Positions 50,937 to 60,318 are shown, counted from the first letter of the stretch. The stretch: DNA of 64,000 nucleotides from Acidobacteriota bacterium (GCA_030697165.1 JAUYQQ010000022.1:372001-436000), one strand, 5' to 3'. Translations and numbers: made by a program. The notes: generated from the letters alone by a model not told the origin.

Positions 50937-51443
50937 CTATCGCGGCAGCTTGATGCGCACGCGGAACTCTCGCGCCCGCGCGGGTCCGACGCGGCGCGCA
51001 TCGGTGATCCACTGGCGTTCTTGCGGTTCCTCTTGCGGCGGCTCAGCCGTACTCTCGGCGATTCTCCCGAAGGCCCTCGTGACCCCGTCCGCAATCCGCC
51101 GCCATATGGCGGAAGCAGCGGACGCATGGTCCGGCTTCACCTCGGTCGGCGGCGTGGGCGCGACCCCGTCGTCATCAGGAAACAGTCGCGCGAACTGCGC
51201 GCAGGCCTCGGACACCGGCAAGCTCAGCATCTGCACGTAGTCGCGAAAGAACGAGCGGCGGAAGAAACCCTTGGGCCAGCGGCTCAGGTCGCAGCGTTCG
51301 AGGGCCGCAAACATGAAAGCCGGGATCTTGGTCGTGTCCGCGATCTCGTCGAGGGTGATGCCCTTGCCCTCGCGGGCGGCTTTGAGCGCGAGGCAGAACT
51401 CCTCGCGAGAATCAGTGGAGAGGCATTCGCTGTTGAAAGACAT
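50937..51443 (-). CDS. RodZ-like helix-turn-helix protein
   Basis: 168 residues. Residues 12-80 form an HTH_25 domain as in RodZ: ALKAAREGKGITLDEIADTTKIP, then ALERCDLSRWPKGFFRRSFFRDYVQMLSLP. The rest is proline- and acid-rich without a membrane helix, so it is not a complete RodZ. It could be a cytoplasmic regulator or scaffold. No partner genes of cell shape are near. Confidence 0.8.
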   Translation of the reverse strand: MSFNSECLSTDSREEFCLALKAAREGKGITLDEIADTTKIPAFMFAALERCDLSRWPKGFFRRSFFRDYVQMLSLPVSEACAQFARLFPDDDGVAPTPPTEVKPDHASAASAIWRRIADGVTRAFGRIAESTAEPPQEEPQERQWITDARRVGPARAREFRVRIKLPR

Positions 51444-51619
51444 GCGTCCGAGGCTTTCTGGGGTAACACCTCTGGCCTAGCAATTGCGTTGCCAACTTGG
51501 TCAACGGCACTTGTGGCGCGAATTGTTAATCCGTCGATGTGGGCCTGCGGAACAAGGCAGCAATTTCTACACGCACGTGTACTTCCGATACGCATGCCTG
51601 ACCATCTAGAATCGGTCCA

Positions 51620-52576
51620 ATGACGTTCCTGCTTCGGTTGACGGCCCTCCTCGTGATCGCCCCTGTGCTGGTGGCGGGCCAGCGTGGCAACCTGGACCGG
51701 CGTCCGAACTTCGAGGGCATCTGGAACTCGGCCACTGCGACGCCGCTCGAGCGCCCGCGCGAGTTGAAGGACAAACCGTTCTTCACGGCTGAGGAGTCGG
51801 CCAAGTGGGAACGCGACTTCGCGCGGCGGAACGAGGAGCCGGCACCGGGCGCCAAGCGCACCGGCACCGGAACCTACAACACGTTCTACCGCGAGTTCGG
51901 GACCAGCGTCGTCAAGACGCGGCGAACCTCGATCATCACCGAACCGGCTGACGGCCGCATTCCTGCGCTCACGCCGGCAGCGGCCGAGGTCAAGCGCCGC
52001 AAGCTCGACGCACTAAAGCGGTTCGAGAACCCCGAAGATCTCGGCCTCCAGGATCGTTGCCTGTCGTTTCTCACCGCCGGGCCGCCCATGCTGCCGTACT
52101 CCTACAACAGCAACTACCAGATCGTGCAGACCGACGCCGCCGTGATGGTGCATGCGGAGATGATTCACGACGCGCGCATCATCCACGTCGATGGCCGCGG
52201 CCACCGGCCCTCCCGAATCCGCTCGACCATGGGCGACTCGATCGGGCGCTGGGAGGGCAACACCCTGGTCGTGGACACCACCAATTTCGACGATGGTGGT
52301 GGCTTCTACGGTGATGCCGGCGGCAACTTCGGCTGGGACCGCAACCTGCGCATCATCGAGCGCTTCAGCCTGTTTGACGCCGACACCCTGTTGTACCAGT
52401 TCGAGATCGACAACCCGACCGCGTTCACCCAACCCTGGAAAGGGGAGTTGACCATGACGCGATCGGGCGAGAGGATTTACGAATTCGCCTGCCACGAAGG
52501 CAACTACTCGCTCACCAACATGCTGCGCGGCTTCCGCGCCGTCGAACGCAAACCCGCCGGCCCGCGCGAACGCTGA
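51620..52576 (+). CDS. Secreted protein of an acidobacterial hypothetical family
   Basis: 318 residues with signal LLRLTALLVIAPVLVAGQ. Recurrent features of the family are RRPNFEGIWNSATATPLERP, DRCLSFLTAGPPMLP, YNSNYQIVQTDAAVMVHAEM, GDSIGRWEGNTLVVDTTNF and a C-terminal FACHEGNYSLTNMLRG. The composition suggests a beta-sandwich or lipocalin-like fold. I know the pattern from many acidobacterial genomes but no function. Its last 73 bp overlap the end of the convergent secDF gene. Confidence 0.75.
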   Translation: MTFLLRLTALLVIAPVLVAGQRGNLDRRPNFEGIWNSATATPLERPRELKDKPFFTAEESAKWERDFARRNEEPAPGAKRTGTGTYNTFYREFGTSVVKTRRTSIITEPADGRIPALTPAAAEVKRRKLDALKRFENPEDLGLQDRCLSFLTAGPPMLPYSYNSNYQIVQTDAAVMVHAEMIHDARIIHVDGRGHRPSRIRSTMGDSIGRWEGNTLVVDTTNFDDGGGFYGDAGGNFGWDRNLRIIERFSLFDADTLLYQFEIDNPTAFTQPWKGELTMTRSGERIYEFACHEGNYSLTNMLRGFRAVERKPAGPRER

Positions 52577-54831
52577 CTGAGCAGAATCGCGATCGCCGAG
52601 GCGATGAACACCGTTGAGTAGGTGCCGGCCACGATGCCCACGAGCATGGTGAACGCGAACCCCTGCAGCGCCTCACCCCCAAACACGTAGAGCGCCGCGA
52701 CCGAGAGAAAGGTCGTGCCGGCCGTGATCACGGTCCTCGACAGGGTCTGGTTCACGCTCAGGTTGACGACCTCGTCGAGGGCCTGCGCCGGCTGCTGCCT
52801 GGCGTTCTCGCGCACGCGGTCGAAGATCACGATGGTGTCGTTGACCGAGTAGCCAATGATGGTCAAGAGCGCCGCGACCACGTTCAGCGTGAGGTCGTAG
52901 CCGGCCAGCGACAGGCAGGCGAGGGTGACCAGCACGTCGTGCAGGGTCGCGGCAATCGCGCCCACGGCAAACGCAAAGCGGAACCGGACGCCAATATAGA
53001 GTGCGATGGCGGCCAGCGAGGCCGCCACCGCGTAGACGCCGCGGCGCTGCAGGTCTTCGCCGATCATGGCGGTGACCAGGTCCCGTTTCTGGAAGGTGAA
53101 CGCCGGCAGGCCCGCAGTGTCCAACGCCTCGCGGATCTGCTGGACCGTGGCTTCCAGCGCGCCCTCGCCAGACGAGGCCAGTGGCAATCGGATCATGAAC
53201 TGCCGATCGGCCTCAGCGCCGTAGCGTTGCACGACCTCGTCGCCCGGCAAGGGCGCCACCGCCGCCCGCACCTGCTCCTCGGTCACGCCGTCTTGCGCGA
53301 ACTCCACCACCGCCAGCGTCCCGCCGGTGAAGTCGATGCCGAGCGGGAGCCCCTTGGTGGCGACTGCCGCTCCGCCCGCGAGGACCAGCGCGAGTGAGAA
53401 GGCCACGGCATGCCAGCGCCACCGCGTGAAGTTGGCGCGGGTGTTGGCGAACAGTTGCGACGTGCCAATGCTCAGGCGGCCGCCACCTCGCTTATTGTGC
53501 AGCGCCACCTCGAACATCGTCCGCGACACGAACACCGCCGTGAACACGTTGGCCAGCAGGCCAATGGCCAGCGTGGTCGCGAAGCCGCGAATGGCGCTGG
53601 TGCCGAACTGGAACAGGAACGCCGCCGCGACGAGCGAGGTCACGTGCGTGTCAACCAGCGTGAGCCACACGCGCCTGAACGCCGCCCTGACGGCCGCCCG
53701 CGGGGCCTGCGACGCGGCCAGCTCCTCCTTGATCCGCTCGAAGATCAACACGTTCGAGTCCACGCCCATGCCAATGGTCAGGATCAACCCGGCGATCCCC
53801 GGCAGCGTGAGCGTGACCGGGATGTAGGCCATCAACGCCAGCAGGATCAGCAGGTTCAACCCCACCGACGTCAGCGCGTTGAGGCTGGCCAGGCGGTAAT
53901 AGCCGAGCAGGAACACCAGGACGAGGCTCAATCCACCGAGCGAGGCCAGGACGCCGGCGCGAATGGAGGCGGCGCCGAGGCTGGCGCCAATGGTGCGCTC
54001 CTCGACGTACTCCAGGTCGGCCGGCAGCGCGCCCGAGTTCAGGTGGATCACCTGCTGGATCATGTCCTCGCGGCTGACGCCCGAGATCTGACCCTCGTCA
54101 TCGATGCGCGACTCGATGGTCGCGACCGACGTCACGCGGTTGTCGAGCACCGTCGCGAGCGGCCGGTTGATGTGACCGGCCGTAAACTCCCCAAACCGCC
54201 GCGCCGCGTCGGGCTTGAGCGTGAAGCCCACCGCCGGCCGGTTGTTCTGATCGAGCGAATGCCTGGCGCTGCGCAGATCAATGCCCGAGACTGCTGGCAC
54301 GCGGCGGACGATGTAGAAGAGCGTGGTGTCGGGCTCGCCTGGCTCCTCGAGCCCGGCGGTGCCGGGCAGCAGTTCCAGTTCCGATGGCAGCGCGTGGTTG
54401 AAGGCCAGCAGTGCCGCCTCGCGGGTGGCGAACGGTCCCTGCTCGACCAGCGTCAGGCGCAGCTGCGCGGTTGACTTGATGATCTGCTTGGCGCGATCGA
54501 CATCCGACACGCCCGGCAACTCCACCAGGATCTGGTCGGCCGCGGTGTAGCGCTGGATCACCGGTTCGGCGACACCCAGTTCGTTGACCCGGCGCTCCAC
54601 GGTGCGCAGGGCCTGCTCGACGATGTCGTCGGGCGTGACGCCGGCCTGCGGTTGCCGGGCCAGGGCCTCGTCGGCCTTGACGCGCAGCACCAGCTGCACG
54701 CCGCCGTTCAGGTCGAGACCGAGCTTGAGCGAGTTCTGGATCGGATAGACGGCCCAGAGTGAAAGAGCAATGACAGCAATGATGGTGAGCACGCGATTGC
54801 GCGTGCTCACGCCGAAACGAGACGTAGCCAT
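52504..54831 (-). CDS. secD: Fused protein translocase SecD-SecF
   Basis: 775 residues with 12 membrane helices. The SecD half starts with a helix and GLDLNGGVQLVLRVKAD, then the P1 periplasmic domain and GMGVDSNVLIFERIKEE; the SecF half contains GIDFTGGTLAVVEFAQDGV and GYSVNDTIVIFDRVREN, the paired D-containing helices used for proton coupling. SecDF uses the proton motive force to pull secreted proteins out of SecYEG. Fusion occurs in several phyla. YajC is not seen nearby. Convergent overlap of 73 bp with the secreted-protein gene. Confidence 0.94.
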   Translation of the reverse strand: MATSRFGVSTRNRVLTIIAVIALSLWAVYPIQNSLKLGLDLNGGVQLVLRVKADEALARQPQAGVTPDDIVEQALRTVERRVNELGVAEPVIQRYTAADQILVELPGVSDVDRAKQIIKSTAQLRLTLVEQGPFATREAALLAFNHALPSELELLPGTAGLEEPGEPDTTLFYIVRRVPAVSGIDLRSARHSLDQNNRPAVGFTLKPDAARRFGEFTAGHINRPLATVLDNRVTSVATIESRIDDEGQISGVSREDMIQQVIHLNSGALPADLEYVEERTIGASLGAASIRAGVLASLGGLSLVLVFLLGYYRLASLNALTSVGLNLLILLALMAYIPVTLTLPGIAGLILTIGMGVDSNVLIFERIKEELAASQAPRAAVRAAFRRVWLTLVDTHVTSLVAAAFLFQFGTSAIRGFATTLAIGLLANVFTAVFVSRTMFEVALHNKRGGGRLSIGTSQLFANTRANFTRWRWHAVAFSLALVLAGGAAVATKGLPLGIDFTGGTLAVVEFAQDGVTEEQVRAAVAPLPGDEVVQRYGAEADRQFMIRLPLASSGEGALEATVQQIREALDTAGLPAFTFQKRDLVTAMIGEDLQRRGVYAVAASLAAIALYIGVRFRFAFAVGAIAATLHDVLVTLACLSLAGYDLTLNVVAALLTIIGYSVNDTIVIFDRVRENARQQPAQALDEVVNLSVNQTLSRTVITAGTTFLSVAALYVFGGEALQGFAFTMLVGIVAGTYSTVFIASAIAILLSQRSRGPAGLRSTARKPRSMLVSE

Positions 54832-54919
54832 AACGAATCCTCCTGTCCAAACGAAGACACCTGTAGTTGCTCGCCCTGAGCGAGGTCGAAGGGCGTGACC
54901 GCGAACTAACGGTGTCGGA

Positions 54920-55324
54920 TCAGATCAGGAGCGGCGTATGGCGCAGGTAGTGCGGGACTGACGAGAGCGGGGGATCGGGCGAGCTGAAGGCGAGGACCGT
55001 GTCACTGGAGTGCGCCGCGCGCGTGGCCCCGAGCTCCACGTGTACCAGCGCTGACTTCCAGATGGATTCGGTGACGACGCCGATGGTGTGCTGCTGGGTG
55101 CGCCACTTGAGGTCGGCCTGGCTGGGGCCGTCCGGATCGGCCGTCGCTGAGGTCCGGCTTCCACCTTCGTCAAGGCTACGGTGGACATGAAAGCCGGACG
55201 CTACATTGGTCCGGCTAAAGCCGGACGCCACATCTGGGGACGCCACATTCCCGACGCCGGACATCGCGGCAACCGTCCACAGCAGGGCGGACAGGCCGAT
55301 CGCGAGGATGAGCAGGCGACGCAC
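54920..55324 (-). CDS. Possible small secreted protein containing an interspersed repeat
   Basis: 134 residues from a GTG at 55324: VRRLLILAIGLSALLWTVAAMSG (signal), then a stretch coded by repeat DNA (residues about 35-55), then DLKWRTQQHTIGVVTESIWKSALVHVELGA. The C-terminal half looks like real coding sequence, with no known family. It precedes secDF on the same strand after 88 bp. It overlaps a longer frame that enters the divergent amidohydrolase gene, which I reject. Confidence 0.45.
   Translation of the reverse strand: MRRLLILAIGLSALLWTVAAMSGVGNVASPDVASGFSRTNVASGFHVHRSLDEGGSRTSATADPDGPSQADLKWRTQQHTIGVVTESIWKSALVHVELGATRAAHSSDTVLAFSSPDPPLSSVPHYLRHTPLLI
55152..55226. repeat. Palindromic GTCCGGCT repeat unit
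   Basis: GTCCGGCTT (55152-55160) pairs with AAAGCCGGAC (55190-55199) around an inner CCACC/GGTGG stem, and a second compact palindrome GTCCGGCT-AA-AGCCGGAC follows (55209-55226). The layout suggests a REP-like dispersed repeat, placed inside the frame of the small secreted protein. Confidence 0.55.
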
Positions 55325-55381
55325 AAACCCATTCTGCCCGGTCCCGGTAGAACGGTCAAATGCGTATAGAATCGCCGCGTC

Positions 55382-57124
55382 ATGATGCCCACTCGCCCGA
55401 GTCGCCGTCAGTTCATCAACGCCTCCAGTGCCGCCGTTGCCGCGATCGCGGGGGCGCCGGAATTGGCGGCCGCCGCCGAGGCCGCACAAGGAACACCGCA
55501 GGCCGTCAGCGGTGGATCCAGTCCGGACCTCATCGTCATCAACGCGACCGTCTACACCATGGACGCGCGCGCGCCGCGGGCCGAGGCGTTGGCGGTGTCG
55601 GGCGGCCGATTCGTGGCCGTCGGATCCACCGGCGACATCCGGAACCTGGCCGGCAGGAACACGCAGACCTTCGATGCGAAGGGCATGACCGTAGTTCCTG
55701 GGTTCATCGACTGCCATTGCCACCCGGTTGGCGAGACGTTGCTGAACGAAGTGCTGGTGGGCAATCCCTTCGAGGTCGAGTTTGTCAGCATCCGCAGCGT
55801 AATCGGCAAGCTGCGCGACCGCGCGGCGAAGACCCCGGCGGGAACGTGGGTGGAAGGGCACTTCTTCGACGACACCAAGGTCAGCGACAAGCGGCAGCTG
55901 ACCATTCGCGACCTCGACGAAGTGTCAACGGAGCATCCGGTGATCGTGCGCCACCGCGGCGGCCACACCTATTTCTATAACAGCAAGGCCTTCGCGCTGG
56001 CCGGCGTCACCAAGGACACGCCCAACCCCATGGGCGGAACGTACGACAAGGACGCGGCCGGTAACTTGACCGGCCGGGTCACCGATCGCGCCTCGGCGCC
56101 CTTCAACAAGGTCGGGACGCGCCCAAGCTTCACGGCCGCGGAGCGCGAACAACGCGCCCGCGACGGCATGGCGCACATTTCACGGGAGTTCGCGCGCTAC
56201 GGGCTGACCACCGTGCATCACCAGGGCGGCGACCTGCGGGCCATCCAGGACGTCCGCGCCCGGGGTGACCTTCGGCATCGTGTCAGTTATGAAACCGGCG
56301 GCCGGGCCCTCGAAGCGATGATCGAGGCCGGCATGCACAGCGGTTTCGGCGACGACTGGATCAAGTTCGGCGCCACCTCCGAACACACCGTCGATGGCTC
56401 CTTCTCGGAGCGGACGATGGCGTTGTCGACGCCGTATCCCGGCGTGACGCCGCCCTACCAGGGCAACGTCACCGAGACGCAGGACACCTTGAACGCCTGG
56501 GTCGAGCGGGTGCATCGCGCCGGCATCCAGGTGAACTGCCACGCCAACGGCGACGTGGCGATCGACATGTACCTGACGGCGATGGAGCGTGCCCTCGAGC
56601 TGCTGCCGCGGGCCAACGCGCGGCCGAAGATCACGCACTGCACCATGGTCAATCCGTCGCTCGTCGCGCGGATGAAGGCGATGGGCGCCGTGCCGGCCCT
56701 GTTCACGACCTACGCGTATTACAACCCGGACAAGTTCGTCTACTACGGCGAAGAGTTCATGAAGAACGCCATGGCGTTCCGCTCGCTGCTCGATGCCGGC
56801 ATTTACGCGTGCGCCGGCTCCGACTTTTACCCGGGCCCGTTCGCGCCGCTGATGGGCATCCAGGGCATGGTCACGCGCAAGGGCTGGGACGGCAAGGTGT
56901 GGGGCGCCAACCAGCGCATCAGCGTCAGCGAGGCGATTGCGGTCAACACCTACAACGGCGCCTGGGCGTCAGGCGAAGAAGCGATCAAGGGCTCGATCAC
57001 GGCCGGCAAGCTCGCGGACTACGTGGTGCTGGCCAACGACCCGCACACGGTCGATCCGGAGAAGATCAAGGACATCCAGATTGTGCGCACCGTCGTCGGC
57101 GGGCAGAATTCGCATCAGGCCTAA
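55382..57124 (+). CDS. YtcJ-like amidohydrolase, Tat-exported
   Basis: 580 residues. A twin-arginine signal (SRRQFINASSAAVAAIAG) is followed by the amidohydrolase-3 fold: VVPGFIDCHCHPVGE (H-x-H metal motif), GLTTVHHQGG, CHANGDVAID, ITHCTMV and AGSDFYPGPF (final D). The start of the mature part DLIVINATVYTMDARAPRAEALAV is typical of the YtcJ group, metal-dependent hydrolases acting on amides or imines. The substrate is unknown. Single gene, divergent from the small secreted protein. Confidence 0.9.
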   Translation: MMPTRPSRRQFINASSAAVAAIAGAPELAAAAEAAQGTPQAVSGGSSPDLIVINATVYTMDARAPRAEALAVSGGRFVAVGSTGDIRNLAGRNTQTFDAKGMTVVPGFIDCHCHPVGETLLNEVLVGNPFEVEFVSIRSVIGKLRDRAAKTPAGTWVEGHFFDDTKVSDKRQLTIRDLDEVSTEHPVIVRHRGGHTYFYNSKAFALAGVTKDTPNPMGGTYDKDAAGNLTGRVTDRASAPFNKVGTRPSFTAAEREQRARDGMAHISREFARYGLTTVHHQGGDLRAIQDVRARGDLRHRVSYETGGRALEAMIEAGMHSGFGDDWIKFGATSEHTVDGSFSERTMALSTPYPGVTPPYQGNVTETQDTLNAWVERVHRAGIQVNCHANGDVAIDMYLTAMERALELLPRANARPKITHCTMVNPSLVARMKAMGAVPALFTTYAYYNPDKFVYYGEEFMKNAMAFRSLLDAGIYACAGSDFYPGPFAPLMGIQGMVTRKGWDGKVWGANQRISVSEAIAVNTYNGAWASGEEAIKGSITAGKLADYVVLANDPHTVDPEKIKDIQIVRTVVGGQNSHQA

Positions 57125-57146
57125 TGCCGATTGTTACTTCGTGTCT

Positions 57147-57885
57147 CCGTAGGGCGCCCCTTTATGGGGTGCCGGCTGGACCAGTCGAATCCCGCCCGGA
57201 TCGCCGGTCGTGACCGACACGGGAGTGACGCGGGAAACCGCATCTCGTTCGCCGGATTGCGGCACTCCTTGATACGCGCGATTCCGATTTGCGGCCTGGT
57301 CTGTGACGGAATCGCACGTGCAATCCGTCTCACTCGACGCGGTTTCGGCAACTTTGAACCGCGTCCCTCCAGTCGGTCCCGCCCGGCAATCCGGGCGGGA
57401 TTCTCGATGGCTTGCTGTTCGCCTGTCCAGCGTGTCTAGCCAGGTCGTGGCTTACGATGTTTCCGGCGTGGCCTCGAACGGTCACCCCAGATCGTTGCGG
57501 TGTAGGCGTTAGTACTCTCAATCAAGAACAACTCCCGAAACGGAAGGTTGGGACGGGCGGCTTCGACCCTTCTGATCGCATCGTTCCACTCGGATTCGAG
57601 TGTGAGAGTGTTGGCGAAGCACTGCATGATTAAAACGGTACTCGCGGGATACTGTTTGGCCGCTCGCGGTAATCGGCGCGTGACCATCCCGAAGACCACC
57701 TGTGTTGCCGGGCGCGGCCGACTGGAGGGACGCGGTTGGGTGTCACCGAAATCGTGTCGAGTGAGACGGATTGCACGCGCGATTTCGATCATCGAAATCG
57801 CGCGTCTCAGTCCTTGGCGCCCCATAAAGGGGCGCCCTACGACAGCGCAATCCGGCGAACGAGGCGCGATTTCCCGCGTCCCGAT
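57147..57885. repeat. Large imperfect inverted repeat region
   Basis: Three segments on the left recur in reverse complement on the right: GTAGGGCGCCCC (57148 on) with its complement near 57831-57843; 57228-57264 with 57849-57885; and about 57305-57390 with 57690-57780. A perfect hairpin GCGCGATTTCGAT/ATCGAAATCGCGC-like lies near 57778-57806. Between the arms (57436-57690) no convincing gene is seen. It resembles two opposing copies of a non-autonomous dispersed repeat. Confidence 0.55.
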
Positions 57886-57981
57886 TAGGATGGCGGCAAC
57901 GCGTCCGCGCGTTGCCCGACATCCGCGGAGGTCGCGGCCGGCAATTCAGGTGGTCTTCGGGATTCCCTCCATCCTCAAGGT

Positions 57982-58135
57982 GATGGGCGACGCGATTGCG
58001 CGCAAGCTCGGTGACGCTCTGGTGGCGCCGATCGTGACGCTCGAACCCGGCCGGCCCGACGGCGACCGCGTCGCAGCCGGCAGCGTGTTCCTGTCGGCCG
58101 CGCTCGACGCCATCAACAAGGCAATGGGGAAATAG
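57982..58135 (+). pseudogene. Possible creatininase-family gene fragment
   Basis: A short frame of 50 residues, MGDAIARKLGDALVAPIVT and ending VFLSAALDAINKAMGK, resembles the N-terminal motif of creatininase-family amidohydrolases joined to a C-terminal-like helix, with the metal-binding centre missing. It is probably an internal-deletion remnant; the match is short and uncertain. Confidence 0.3.
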
Positions 58136-58141
58136 GCGCCT

Positions 58142-58561
58142 TTAGCCAGTCAACGCGACCCAGCGGGCGACCAGGTCGCGAACCAACGGCACACCGGCGG
58201 CAACGATTAGGACAGCGCTGGCGAGGATGAGTCCGTCAAGCGCGCCCCGGACTCGCGGGTGTCCGAGCATGCGGGAGGCAACACCCGCGAGGGGCAGGAT
58301 CAAGATCGCGGGCGTCGCGAGCGCCAGCCAGCCCGCGATCGCGCCGGTCCACCCGGCCACCTCATACCCGACACAGACGATATACACGCCCATCGGGCCG
58401 GGGGTGGTTCGCGCCACCAGCACGGCGCGGTTCAGCTCGTCGTCCGATAGTACCTGCCGATGCACGACCAGGTCGGCACGGACGAGCGGGAGCGAGCCGA
58501 ATCCGCTGAATGAGGCAAGGGTCGCCTTCAGCAGGATCAGGTAGAGCGTTACGGCGCTCAT
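58142..58561 (-). CDS. Chromate transporter ChrA, second half-domain protein
   Basis: 139 residues from the ATG at 58561, overlapping the end of the partner gene by 4 bp. Six short membrane segments with LLKATLASFSGFGSLPLVRADLV, VARTTPGPMGVYIVCVGYEVAG. This is the CHR domain found as a pair of single-domain proteins (short-chain ChrA), which together form an antiparallel transporter exporting chromate by proton antiport. The larger frame to 58891 is shadow. Confidence 0.85.
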   Translation of the reverse strand: MSAVTLYLILLKATLASFSGFGSLPLVRADLVVHRQVLSDDELNRAVLVARTTPGPMGVYIVCVGYEVAGWTGAIAGWLALATPAILILPLAGVASRMLGHPRVRGALDGLILASAVLIVAAGVPLVRDLVARWVALTG

Positions 58562-59124
58562 GCCGGCCTGGGCCAGAGCGCGCCGGCCGCCGCCGCGACC
58601 AGCAGGGTTGCGATCGGCGTCAGTCCGGCCACGACCGCAACGACGGCGGCCAACATGATGGCCGCCGACCGGCCGGCCATGGGCCATCGCAGGAAGGGCT
58701 TCGCCAGGTGCCAGGCACTGGACACGAGCAGGGCGACGGCGATAGTCATCGCGACCAGCACGGCCACCGCGAGTGACGGCGATGCCGCCAGCCACTCGTA
58801 CGAGGCCCTGACGCCCAGGCTCAGAATGGATGAGGGCAGTGACGAGGCCAGCCACGCGACCAAGGCACCGGCCACGCCGCGCGTGAGCCACCCGATGCCG
58901 GTGCAGTAGGCGAGGAGATTGGTGCCTGGCGTCAGGCGCGACAGCGCGAAGATCCGGCGATGGTCCTCATCGGTGATCCAGCCCCGTTTCGTCAGCGACC
59001 GGCGCAGCACTTCGGAGGTGGCCGTGCCGCCGCCGAAGGTCAAGTTGCTGTCGCGCGTGATGACGACAGCCAGAGAACTCAGCGTGGGTGTCTGCGCAGG
59101 CGTGTCGGGCATCCGGCTCAGCAT
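58558..59124 (-). CDS. Chromate transporter ChrA, first half-domain protein
   Basis: 188 residues, with NLTFGGGTATSEVLRRSLTKRGWI and ALSRLTPGTNLLAYCTGIGWL, the conserved motifs of the N-terminal CHR domain, then four more helices. It is translated together with the second half through the ATGA overlap. Genes for chromate reductase or ChrB are not seen. Confidence 0.87.
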   Translation of the reverse strand: MLSRMPDTPAQTPTLSSLAVVITRDSNLTFGGGTATSEVLRRSLTKRGWITDEDHRRIFALSRLTPGTNLLAYCTGIGWLTRGVAGALVAWLASSLPSSILSLGVRASYEWLAASPSLAVAVLVAMTIAVALLVSSAWHLAKPFLRWPMAGRSAAIMLAAVVAVVAGLTPIATLLVAAAAGALWPRPA

Positions 59125-59187
59125 CCCGGCTGCGGTTGCGCCCGGTCAAACGGTTTAGCGAAACATACGAACTAGAATTGCCTACCA

Positions 59188-59385
59188 ATGCCGCCTCCGC
59201 GATCCCGCCCGGTCAAACTGCCGATGCTCGAACTTCGCGTCAAGTATTGGTTTGAAGTCGATGGCCGGTTCGTCATGGGCGAGGGCGGCATCGAATTGCT
59301 GCGCGCGATTCGCACGCGTGGGCCCCTGGCCCGGGCGCACCGCGCGACCGGCCGCCTGCGCCAGGGCCGCGGCGGGTCACGCTAG
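59188..59385 (+). pseudogene. Truncated ModE-like winged-helix fragment
   Basis: 65 residues with LRVKYWFEVDGRFVMGEGGIELLRAI, as in the N-terminus of ModE-type (molybdate) regulators, ending soon after GPLARAH where the recognition helix should be. The rest of the domain and the molybdate-binding part are absent. Either a decayed regulator or an unusually small protein. It overlaps the convergent exporter gene by 4 bp. Confidence 0.45.
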
Positions 59386-60125
59386 CCGATCATGGTCCGC
59401 AGCGACGATGTCAGCATCAGTAGCCCGGCCAGGAGCAACAGCCACAGCACCCCGCGCTTGAAGGCCACCGGGCTCATGCCGATGTAGACCTTCGAACCGT
59501 AGATCGAGGGGATGACGAGCGAGCCGGCGACGACGCCCATCTGCGGCAAGAGGCCGGTGTGGGCGCGGCCCGACCACACGAGGGATGCGAAGGTCGCCGC
59601 GAGCACGATCAGGTTGAAGTTCTGCAACACGGCGCGATGCGCGTCCTTGGTGTAGCCGCGCAGCGTGCACCACAGTGCCGGCGCGAGGCCGCTGAAGCCG
59701 CTGAGCGGCGCCATCACGCCGCCAAGCAGGCCGACAAAGGCGTCGGCCAGGCGGCCGCCCCTCTTGAAATGGGGCAGGTTGTCGGTGGCCAGCATCGCCG
59801 AGCAGCACACCACCAGCAGCGAGCCGAGCACGAGCTTGAAGCGATTGGCGTCGAGCATCGGCAGAATCCGGGTGCCAATCGGGATGCCGATGGCGCTGCC
59901 CAGTACGAAGGGCCACAACAAATCGAGATGCCAGCCGCGCCGGACCCGAATGACGGAGATGATCTGGCCGGTGAGGCCGCCGAACACCGCCATCACCGCG
60001 GCCAGCGCCGGGTCCACGCCCCACACCCAGATCGCCATGGCGACCATCGCGAAGGCGAATCCAGAGATGCCCTGCACCAGGCCCCCCACCGCCGCGCCAA
60101 ACGCCAACCACGCGATCTCGTTCAT
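59382..60125 (-). CDS. TauE/SafE-family membrane exporter
   Basis: 247 residues from the ATG at 60125. Eight membrane helices with the family pattern GAAVGGLVQGISGFAFAMVAM and, in the second half, LLGGVMAPLSGFSGLAPALW, a repeat of the first. Relatives move sulfite, sulfoacetate or other organosulfur anions; the substrate is unknown. Single gene. Confidence 0.85.
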   Translation of the reverse strand: MNEIAWLAFGAAVGGLVQGISGFAFAMVAMAIWVWGVDPALAAVMAVFGGLTGQIISVIRVRRGWHLDLLWPFVLGSAIGIPIGTRILPMLDANRFKLVLGSLLVVCCSAMLATDNLPHFKRGGRLADAFVGLLGGVMAPLSGFSGLAPALWCTLRGYTKDAHRAVLQNFNLIVLAATFASLVWSGRAHTGLLPQMGVVAGSLVIPSIYGSKVYIGMSPVAFKRGVLWLLLLAGLLMLTSSLRTMIG

Positions 60126-60243
60126 CCCACTACCAATCCCTGGTGACACTCGAACAATCTGAAATGCGTATGAAGCGGATGCTAACTCGGCCGCTGGAAG
60201 ATGGTGATTTTATTCCGGATCCGTCACCAGCAGCTAGATCTAA

Positions 60244-60273
60244 GGAGTTAAAGAGCCCTAACTCTTTATCTCC
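60244..60273. terminator. Stable hairpin between tauE-like and tldE genes
   Basis: GGAGTTAAAGAG (60244-60255) pairs with CTCTTTATCTCC (60262-60273) at 11 of 12 positions with a 6-nt loop. No T-run of length follows on either strand, so a terminator role for the upstream-reading tldDE operon is only possible. Confidence 0.4.
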
Positions 60274-60318
60274 TGACCTCCTGTAAAACGGGCGGCGCGC
60301 CGACAGCCTCCACCGGTG

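Noticed and set aside
54920-55861. 313-codon minus frame extending into the amidohydrolase gene
   Set aside because: The upstream part is antisense to the amidohydrolase; only the part from the GTG at 55324 has a signal peptide and plausible coding sequence.
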